DNA from: Erythrobacter sp. CCH5-A1
Lineage (GTDB): Bacteria > Pseudomonadota > Alphaproteobacteria > Sphingomonadales > Sphingomonadaceae
Direction of reading: 5' to 3'
NCBI RefSeq assembly: GCF_001557115.1
Contig: NZ_LSKQ01000036.1
Span: 1-8,004 of the forward strand
DNA: 8,004 nt
A program made the translations under genes and the position numbers. Positions 1 to 8,004 of this stretch are shown here, piece by piece; position 1 is the first letter of the stretch; each line of letters begins with the position of its first letter. The notes under the pieces were generated by a model. The model was not told where the DNA came from. It saw only the letters and a list, made by a program, of their open reading frames with translations, and ran no database searches.

Positions 1-1923
1 GCTGACGCTCGCCCCGCGCTCGGCCGCATAGGCGGCATAGCGCGCCTCGAGCCGCTGCTGCGCCGTGCCGCCCCATCCGGCCTCGAGCGCGGCCAATGCC
101 TCCAGCCCCTTGGCCGGGTCAAACAGGAAGGTCATCACGTCGCGTGCGATCGGATAGGCCGCGCCCGAACCACCGCCGTGCTCGATCACGACCGCGCCCG
201 CATAACGCGGGTTGTCATAGGGCGCGAAGAAGATGAAGAGCCCGTGGTCGCGATACTTCCACGGACCCGACTTGCCGTTGGAGATCGAGAGCGAGACGAC
301 CTGCGCGGTCCCCGTCTTGCCGGCGATCAGCACGTCTGGGATCGGCAGGCGCGCGCGGCCCGCCGTGCCCGGACCGTTGACGACGTCGCTCATCGCCTTC
401 CTCACATATTGCACCTGCTCGAGTGGGAAATCGATCTTGTCGAACCCCTGCGGCCTGGTGTCGAGGGTCAGGCGCGGCATCACATGGTGCCCGGTGGCGA
501 TGCGCGAGGCCATCACCGCCAGCTGCAGCGGGCTGGAGAGCATGTAGCCCTGGCCGATCGTGGCGTTGACCGTGTCGAAGGTCTGCCATTCGCGGCCCCA
601 CTTCTTCATCTTCCACGCCGGGTCCGGTACGGTGCCGAAGAACTGGCTGGTGACGGGTAGCGGGAATTCCTGCCCCATCCCGCAGCGCCGCGCCATGTCG
701 GCGATCGGCTGCATGCCGATGCGCTGGGCCATTGCATAAAAATAGACGTCGCAGCTCTGGTAGATGGCCTTGGCCATATTGGTGGCGCCGTGGCCGCCGC
801 GGTTCCAGCAGCCGAACACGCGGTTGCCGACCCGGAGGCCGCCGCCGCAATTGACGGTTTCCTCGGGGTCGATCCCGGCCTGCATCAGCGCCATCGAGAC
901 CATCGGCTTTACCGTGGAGCCCGGCGGATAAAGGCCTTTCAGCACCTTGTTGCGCAGCGGCACGCGTTCATCGTCGCGCAGCATGGCATATTCGACCCCG
1001 CCGATCCCGTCGGAGAAGGAATTGGGGTCGAAGCTCGGCATCGAGGCCATGCAGAGGAGGTCGCCCGTGCGGCAGTCCATCACCACCACCGAGCCGCTCT
1101 CGAGCCCGATGCGGCGCGCGGCGTAATCCTGCAGCGGCCCGTCGATGGTGAGCTTTACGGGCGCGCCCTGCACGTCCTCGCGGGTTTCGAGATCGCGCAC
1201 GATCCGTCCGCCCGCCGTCACCTCCACCCGGCGCGCGCCGGGCACCCCGCGCAGCTCGGTTTCGAACTGCTTTTCAAGCCCGTCCTTGCCGATCTTGTAA
1301 CCGGGTGTGATCAGCAGCGGGTTGGGGTCCTTCTCGTATTCCTCGGAGGAGGCGGGGCCGACATAGCCGATCAGGTGGCCCACGCTGCAGCCGGTCGGGT
1401 AGAAGCGCGAGAAGCCGCGCTGGGGGACGACTCCGGGCAATTCCGGCAAGCGCACGCTGAGCGCGGCGAAAGCCTCGTAAGCAAGGCCGCTCGCGACCTC
1501 GACAGGGGCAAAGCCGCGCGAGGTGGCAACCTTGTCCTTGATATCGGCAATCCGCGCCGGTTCGAGCGCGAGCAGCTCGCCCAGCCGGTCGATCGTCCCT
1601 TCGGCATCGACCAGCCGTTCGGGGATGAGGTCGACCCGGAAATCGGCGCGGTTGGAGGCAAGCGGCGCGCCGTCGCGATCGAGAATCCAGCCGCGGCGCG
1701 GGGGAATCAAGGTGAGGTTTACGCGGTTGCTCTCGGATTCGAGACGATATTTCTCGTTCTCCGCGACCGACAGATAGCCCAGCCTGAGCGCCAGCAGCAC
1801 CCCGATCCCGCCTTGCACCGCGCCGATCAGCACCGCTCGCCGTTCGAAGGAAGAGCGCAGCAGCGAGGCGTTGATCATCCTGGCTGGCTTTTGGGGCCCG
1901 CGCTGCAGGAAGGGGATCTTCAT
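1..1923 (-). CDS. mrdA: Penicillin-binding protein 2, elongation-specific peptidoglycan transpeptidase (C-terminus cut by window edge)
   Basis: Class B penicillin-binding protein that crosslinks peptidoglycan peptides during lateral wall growth, anchored in the inner membrane with a periplasmic catalytic domain. I translated it by hand: the frame stays open for 641 codons from the ATG at 1923 to base 1, with no stop. Visible parts are a short basic cytoplasmic N-terminus, one membrane segment at about residues 29-48, a PBP dimerisation/pedestal region (IPPRRGWILDRDG near residue 70), and the transpeptidase domain. The active-site motifs are present: PPGSTVKP with nucleophile Ser336 and Lys339, SCD at 390-392, and AGKTGTAQ with KTG at 536-538. 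The ATG at 1923 shares its A with the mreD stop (TGATG), which favours it over a second Met at residue 16 (1878) that has no suitably spaced ribosome site. It is the fourth gene of the mreBCD operon; rodA usually follows. Only the extreme C-terminus should be missing. Identification is firm. Confidence 0.96.
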   Translation of the reverse strand, partial: MKIPFLQRGPQKPARMINASLLRSSFERRAVLIGAVQGGIGVLLALRLGYLSVAENEKYRLESESNRVNLTLIPPRRGWILDRDGAPLASNRADFRVDLIPERLVDAEGTIDRLGELLALEPARIADIKDKVATSRGFAPVEVASGLAYEAFAALSVRLPELPGVVPQRGFSRFYPTGCSVGHLIGYVGPASSEEYEKDPNPLLITPGYKIGKDGLEKQFETELRGVPGARRVEVTAGGRIVRDLETREDVQGAPVKLTIDGPLQDYAARRIGLESGSVVVMDCRTGDLLCMASMPSFDPNSFSDGIGGVEYAMLRDDERVPLRNKVLKGLYPPGSTVKPMVSMALMQAGIDPEETVNCGGGLRVGNRVFGCWNRGGHGATNMAKAIYQSCDVYFYAMAQRIGMQPIADMARRCGMGQEFPLPVTSQFFGTVPDPAWKMKKWGREWQTFDTVNATIGQGYMLSSPLQLAVMASRIATGHHVMPRLTLDTRPQGFDKIDFPLEQVQYVRKAMSDVVNGPGTAGRARLPIPDVLIAGKTGTAQVVSLSISNGKSGPWKYRDHGLFIFFAPYDNPRYAGAVVIEHGGGSGAAYPIARDVMTFLFDPAKGLEALAALEAGWGGTAQQRLEARYAAYAAERGASVS

Positions 1924-2477
1924 CAGTCGATCGTCCGCGCGCGCGACAGGCGGAAGCGGTCGAGCCCGGCGACGAGGCGCGCGATGACCGGATAGAGCAG
2001 CACGCTGGCAAGCGCCTGCGGCGCGGCGACGGTGACCATTTCGGGCGTCAGGCTTGCCCCCGAAACGACCAGACATGCCAGCCAGTAGACGACGGCCATG
2101 CTGGAGGCGGTGAACCAGTCCTGCCAGAAGCCGCGCCACGGAAAGCGCGCCTCGATCGCCTCGATCGCGATCATCGCCAACGACCACAGCAGGATCGCGC
2201 TGCCGAAGGGCTGTCCGCTGACAAGGTCGTCGAAGGCACCGAGCGGCGCGCCGGCCCACAGCGGCAAGAGGCCCGGGCGCACCATCCGCCAGGCGAGCAG
2301 CATCAGGAATCCGAAAGAGGGCGTCAGCGGCATCGTGTCGGCGATCAGCAGCACCGGGAGCGCAGAGGCGAGCATGATCGAGGCATAGGGCACGCTCCGC
2401 ACGCGCCAGGGGGCGGGCGCGCGGTTGATGCGCAGCCCGTAGATGTCGGAGCGGGCGCGGGGGTCGAGCCGTTCCAT
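1923..2477 (-). CDS. mreD: Rod shape-determining membrane protein MreD
   Basis: Small integral inner-membrane protein of the elongasome that works with MreC and MreB. The 184-residue product is very hydrophobic, with about five membrane segments (roughly 31-48, 54-75, 90-108, 122-140 and 150-170). It carries the stretch GAPLGAFDDLVSGQPFG at about 76-92, which resembles the conserved G-x-x-x-D-x-x-x-G-x-x-x-G core of MreD. The basic N-terminus fits a cytoplasmic start. The start is taken as the ATG at 2477, which overlaps the mreC stop as TGATG and has GGAGG four bases upstream. A GTG three bases earlier (2480) would lie one base from that ribosome site, so it is less likely. It ends by overlapping the mrdA start by one base. 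MreD sequences diverge widely, so position between mreC and PBP2 is an important part of the identification. Confidence 0.93.
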   Translation of the reverse strand: MERLDPRARSDIYGLRINRAPAPWRVRSVPYASIMLASALPVLLIADTMPLTPSFGFLMLLAWRMVRPGLLPLWAGAPLGAFDDLVSGQPFGSAILLWSLAMIAIEAIEARFPWRGFWQDWFTASSMAVVYWLACLVVSGASLTPEMVTVAAPQALASVLLYPVIARLVAGLDRFRLSRARTID

Positions 2478-3424
2478 CACTCCTCCGCGCCCGCTGGCGG
2501 GGGCGAGGCGGCAGGTGCGGGCGATCCCGCGCCGGTCGGCACGGCAGCCGTGCCTTCGGGCGCTTCAAGCTCGGCAACCGCTGCGGCTTCGTGGATCGGC
2601 ATGACTGTCACGAAATTGGTCGCGGCCGGCTCTGCGACAAGCCGCGCGATGCCGCCATCGGGGGTGATCTTGGCGATGATCGCCACCGCCACGCCCGGGC
2701 GGTAATAGCCGCCCGCGCCGCTCGTCACCATCATGTCGCCGACTTTCAGTGGATTGACCCCGAGATTGACGAGGCGGATGCGCAGCAGGCCGTCACCGCG
2801 TCCTTCGGCAAAGGCGATGATATTGTCCGTGGCGCGGCGCACCGGCAGCACGCTCTCGCTGTCGGTCAGCAGCAGCACGCGCGAGGAGAAGCGTCCGGTC
2901 TCGAGCACCCGGCCGATCACCCCGCGTTCTGAAAGCACCGGCATCCCGGGCGCAACCCCGCTCGCCGAGCCCGCGCCGAGATAGGCAAGACGCCGCCCGC
3001 TGGTGGCGGTCGAGCCGACCAGCCTTGCGGTGGCCACCGGCTTCAGCTCGCCGTCGCGCAAGCCCAGCAGGCCCTTCAAGCGGCGGTTCTCGGCCTTGAC
3101 CGCTTCGGCCTCGGCAAGGCGGATGCGGGCGATCTCGTTCTCGCGGCGCAGTTCGGCGTTCTGGCTGCCGGCGTTGAAATAGCCGATCAGACCGGCGAAA
3201 ATCCCCTGCGAGCCCGAGCGCACCGCCGCCGTGCCCGTGCCCGCCGGGGTTACGACATCGCTCGCCAGCCCGCGCAGGGGGGCAAAGGCGGCGGGCTGCC
3301 ACAGCGACAGCGCAAGCAGAGCCGCGCCAACCACGGCTCCCGCTGCGGCCAGCAGATAGCCGGTGAACAGCGAAAACTGCGCTTTCTTCGAGAAGCCGGT
3401 GCGGCGCGAAGAGGGGGGCGCCAT
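2477..3424 (-). CDS. mreC: Rod shape-determining protein MreC
   Basis: Bitopic inner-membrane protein whose periplasmic part binds PBP2 and activates elongation synthesis. The 315-residue product shows the family order. A short basic cytoplasmic tail (residues 1-17) is followed by one membrane segment at about 18-42. A coiled coil comes next at about 87-120, with charged heptad-like sequence (NAELRRENEIARIRLAEAEAVKAENRRLKGLLGL, split over 89-122). The paired beta-barrel MreC domain spans about 125-275 and contains GVIGRVLE, VLLLTDSES, LLRIRLVNLG and VGDMMVTSG. The last ~35 residues are a low-complexity Ala/Pro/Gly tail, common in this group and probably disordered. The ATG at 3424 is preceded by AAGGAA with ten bases between; this site sits in a small potential hairpin (3426-3444). 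mreC lies 35 bases after mreB, and its stop overlaps the mreD start. Identification is firm. Confidence 0.95.
   Translation of the reverse strand: MAPPSSRRTGFSKKAQFSLFTGYLLAAAGAVVGAALLALSLWQPAAFAPLRGLASDVVTPAGTGTAAVRSGSQGIFAGLIGYFNAGSQNAELRRENEIARIRLAEAEAVKAENRRLKGLLGLRDGELKPVATARLVGSTATSGRRLAYLGAGSASGVAPGMPVLSERGVIGRVLETGRFSSRVLLLTDSESVLPVRRATDNIIAFAEGRGDGLLRIRLVNLGVNPLKVGDMMVTSGAGGYYRPGVAVAIIAKITPDGGIARLVAEPAATNFVTVMPIHEAAAVAELEAPEGTAAVPTGAGSPAPAASPPPAGAEE
2482..2486 (-). promoter_or_regulatory. Ribosome binding site of mreD (GGAGG) that decides the start codon
   Basis: On the minus strand GGAGG lies inside the last codons of mreC. It is four bases from the ATG at 2477 but only one base from the alternative GTG at 2480. 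This supports ATG as the start, with translation coupled to termination of mreC. Confidence 0.6.
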
Positions 3425-3425
3425 G

Positions 3426-3444
3426 GCTTAAAGTTCCTTCAAGC
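3426..3444 (-). promoter_or_regulatory. Potential small hairpin enclosing the mreC ribosome binding site
   Basis: On the minus strand the 35-base mreB-mreC gap contains GCTTGAAG-GAA-CTTTAAGC. This is an eight-pair stem with one G.U pair and a three-base loop, ending one base before the mreC ATG. The Shine-Dalgarno core AGGA (3435-3438) lies half in the stem and half in the loop. The pairing is read directly from the sequence; any effect on translation is inference, and an AU-rich stem this short may be opened easily by ribosomes leaving mreB. Confidence 0.35.
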
Positions 3445-3459
3445 TTGCATGGGCGCGCG

Positions 3460-6568
<3,109 letters not shown>

Positions 6569-6631
6569 GCGTCTTAGGGTTTGGCCATCCGCAGGGTTGC
6601 CTCACGGGGCGTCGAACCGTAGCTTGTCCAA

Positions 6632-6910
6632 ATGGCTCCAAGATACCGATGTGGCGAACTTTTGTCAGCGGACGGCAAGCTCCGACTTGTTGTCTATGAT
6701 CGCGCGGACTTCCGCTACATGCTCGTTGAAGAGCGCGTGCGAAGCTACGAAGCAGGCGACGAGTGGAACCCGGAGATCGTGCGTTTTCCCTCCGACGCGA
6801 ATTGGAAGCCATCTTGGCAGATTTGGGCAGAACCGCGCGAAGGCATCTTTGGAACTGTCGAAGACGCCTTGCAGGAGGGCAAACGCATCCTCGCGCGCGA
6901 CGGTAAATGA
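6632..6910 (+). CDS. Small hypothetical protein (92 residues)
   Basis: I do not recognise this protein. It begins 63 bases after mutL, on the same strand, and could be read through from it because no terminator is visible between them. An in-frame stop at 6620-6622 fixes the ATG at 6632 as the first possible start; no Shine-Dalgarno sequence precedes it. The product is soluble, charged and Trp/Tyr-rich, with no signal peptide or membrane segment. The C-terminal half (SWQIWAEPREGIFGTVEDALQEGKRIL, within 62-88) looks like a strand followed by an amphipathic helix. By hand count about 63% of codons end in G or C, clearly below its neighbours, with codons such as AGA, CTT, TCA and GTT. This could mean recent acquisition, low expression, or that it is not a gene. 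The protein-like composition favours a real gene. The overlapping plus-strand frame from 6597 is Ser/Arg/Thr-rich and looks like a shadow. Confidence 0.6.
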   Translation: MAPRYRCGELLSADGKLRLVVYDRADFRYMLVEERVRSYEAGDEWNPEIVRFPSDANWKPSWQIWAEPREGIFGTVEDALQEGKRILARDGK

Positions 6911-6916
6911 CGTCGC

Positions 6917-6987
6917 CTCAGCGGAAGCTGGGGCCTAGGGCCTCTTGGTCCGGTGCTTGCAGCCCTGAGGTCCCAGCTTCCGCTGGG
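6917..6987. repeat. REP-like palindromic element, long imperfect hairpin
   Basis: A perfect 14-base inverted repeat, CAGCGGAAGCTGGG (6919-6932) and CCCAGCTTCCGCTG (6972-6985), extends inward and outward with a few mismatches or G.U pairs. The stem is about 24 positions (6917-6940 with 6964-6987) around a 23-base loop. It fills most of the 91-base gap between two convergent genes. Spurious translation across it gives SPQRKLG and PASAGK. As I recall, such peptides come up repeatedly where intergenic palindromes of alphaproteobacteria and other proteobacteria are mistranslated, so this is probably one copy of a dispersed family. It could also act as a two-way terminator or mRNA 3'-end stabiliser, though no T-run follows either arm. 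Only this one copy is visible here. Confidence 0.7.
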
Positions 6988-7001
6988 AAGGCAGGGTGGG
7001 G

Positions 7002-8004
7002 TTACCTCAGCGCCGCCTTCACGTCCGTCAGCTTGCCGTCGGCATTCGCATCCTCCGGCAGCCCCAGCACCGCGCGCAGCAGGGGGGCGACGTCAACATT
7101 GTCGAACACCGGCAGCGTCTCGCCACGCGCGAAGGCCGGGCCGTTGGCGATGAACAGCGCGAGCATTTGGGGGTCGGCATTGTCGTAGCCGTGCGCGCCG
7201 CCGGTGACCGGGTAGGCGGGCGGGCCCGAGAGGATCGTCCAGCCGGGTTCGGCGATGCAGATGATCGCCGCCACGCGCGGGTTGCTGCCGTAGTGGAGGC
7301 GTTCGGGAAGGTCTTCCTTCTTCGCGCAGGTCATGTGCTCGTGGGGCCTCAGCAGCGCCTCGGCGACGCGGTTGTCGGTGCCCAAGGCAGGCTCGATCGC
7401 GGCATAGGGCCCGGTCTCGACCGCGACAATGCTCGCCCGGTCGATCAGATCGTCGAGCTGGATCACGCGGGCCTCGTCGGTCGCGCGCATGCCGTGGTCG
7501 GCGACGATCACCCAGTTGACCGCGACGCCCAGCGCCTTCGCGCCGTCGACCAGCTCGCCGATCCGCGCATCGACCTCGGCGAGCGCGGCGTTGACCTCGG
7601 CGCTGTCGGGGCCGAACTTGTGCCCGGCGGTGTCGACCGTGTCGAAATAGATGGTGGCGAAGGCGGGGCGCAGGCTCGCGGGACGGCGCAGCCAGTCGAT
7701 CAGGGCATTCACGCGCTGGACGTTGCTCACATTCTGATCGAACCGCATCCAGTCCGACGGGCGGCGCCCCTCATAGGCGACCTCGCTCCCCGGCCAGAAC
7801 ATCGTCGCGGTGCGCAGGCCGGCCTTTTCGGCGGTGATCCAGAGCGGCTCGGCCTCGTCCCACCAGAAGGGGTCGAGGGCCTGCGCGGCATTGCCGAGGC
7901 TGAACATCACCCCCGGGCGGCGCGGGTCGATCATCGAGTTGCCGACGATCCCTGTGTGGACGGCTCTCCGTTGGCAAGGGTATTTCTGCGCTGCGCTGGC
8001 TGGT
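7002..8004 (-). CDS. Nucleotide pyrophosphatase/phosphodiesterase (NPP family, alkaline phosphatase superfamily), 5' end missing or disrupted
   Basis: Two-zinc phosphodiesterase of the bacterial NPP type, usually exported to the periplasm, hydrolysing nucleotide pyrophosphate or phosphodiester bonds. The frame is open from the stop at 7002 to the right edge. From GIVGNSM at about 7952 it follows Xanthomonas NPP closely, as I recall that protein: PFWWDEAEPLW, ATMFWPGSEV, RPSDWMRFDQ, DTVDTAGHKFGPD (metal Asp and His), VIVADHGM (metal Asp-His), ERLHYGSNPR, GGAHGYDN (metal His) and FDNVDVAPLL. The Asn of GIVGN matches the active-site Asn. The ATG at 7934 is internal, not the true start. The 52 bases before GIVGN should encode the nucleophile Thr in TFPNHYTLVTG; instead the frame reads ASAAQKYPCQRRAVHT, and neither other frame restores it. 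The gene is therefore broken, or the edge is misassembled. No signal peptide is in view. It converges on the small gene at 6632. Confidence 0.88.
   Translation of the reverse strand, partial: PASAAQKYPCQRRAVHTGIVGNSMIDPRRPGVMFSLGNAAQALDPFWWDEAEPLWITAEKAGLRTATMFWPGSEVAYEGRRPSDWMRFDQNVSNVQRVNALIDWLRRPASLRPAFATIYFDTVDTAGHKFGPDSAEVNAALAEVDARIGELVDGAKALGVAVNWVIVADHGMRATDEARVIQLDDLIDRASIVAVETGPYAAIEPALGTDNRVAEALLRPHEHMTCAKKEDLPERLHYGSNPRVAAIICIAEPGWTILSGPPAYPVTGGAHGYDNADPQMLALFIANGPAFARGETLPVFDNVDVAPLLRAVLGLPEDANADGKLTDVKAALR

Noticed and set aside
790..1995. Plus-strand open frame of about 400 codons
   Set aside because: It lies wholly antisense to mrdA, runs into the start of that gene's neighbour, has shadow-type composition rich in His/Asp/Arg/Ala, and resembles no family. 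High GC makes long antisense frames common.
6907..7188. Plus-strand open frame starting in the orphan gene stop region
   Set aside because: Its first half is translation of the palindromic repeat and its second half is antisense to the NPP gene.
7932..7934. ATG at 7934 as start of the NPP gene
   Set aside because: Conserved in-frame residues GIVGNS precede it, so it is an internal methionine.

Overview
This is a GC-rich bacterial chromosome segment, most likely from an alphaproteobacterium and probably the Sphingomonadales/Erythrobacteraceae. That placement rests on the MreB N-terminus ([10 protein letters not shown]...[11 protein letters not shown]), the tight mreBCD-PBP2 cluster, the endonuclease-type MutL and strong G/C preference at codon third positions. 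It is inference from protein character, not from a marker RNA; there is no rRNA or tRNA here.

Left half, minus strand (about 4503 down to 1): the cell-elongation operon mreB - mreC - mreD - mrdA (PBP2), read right to left. mreB and mreC are separated by 35 bases. mreC/mreD and mreD/mrdA each overlap by one base in a TGATG junction, which suggests translational coupling. MreB forms membrane-bound actin-like filaments, MreC and MreD link them across the inner membrane, and PBP2 is the transpeptidase of the same complex. PBP2 is cut by the left edge of the window with no stop yet reached; rodA would be the usual next gene, outside the window.

Middle: a 208-base divergent region (4504-4711) separates mreB from mutL on the plus strand. 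It carries an inverted duplication, GCGGCCGC + 1-2 bases + CTCGAAA, placed once ahead of each gene and pointing toward it. mutL (4712-6568) encodes a complete mismatch-repair protein with the GHKL ATPase motifs and a C-terminal metal-dependent nicking-endonuclease signature.

Right part: a 92-residue orphan gene of unknown function with noticeably lower GC3 follows mutL (6632-6910). A REP-like palindromic element (6917-6987) then lies between this gene and a convergent minus-strand gene for a nucleotide pyrophosphatase/phosphodiesterase (NPP, alkaline-phosphatase superfamily). The NPP reading frame runs off the right edge, but its last ~52 bases do not read as the expected conserved catalytic segment, so the 5' part is either broken or misassembled.

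Overall this is mostly a conserved core-genome neighbourhood. I see no defence system, prophage, CRISPR array or novel multi-gene system. The points worth following are the duplicated element between mreB and mutL, the anomalous right edge, and the orphan gene with its adjacent palindromic repeat.
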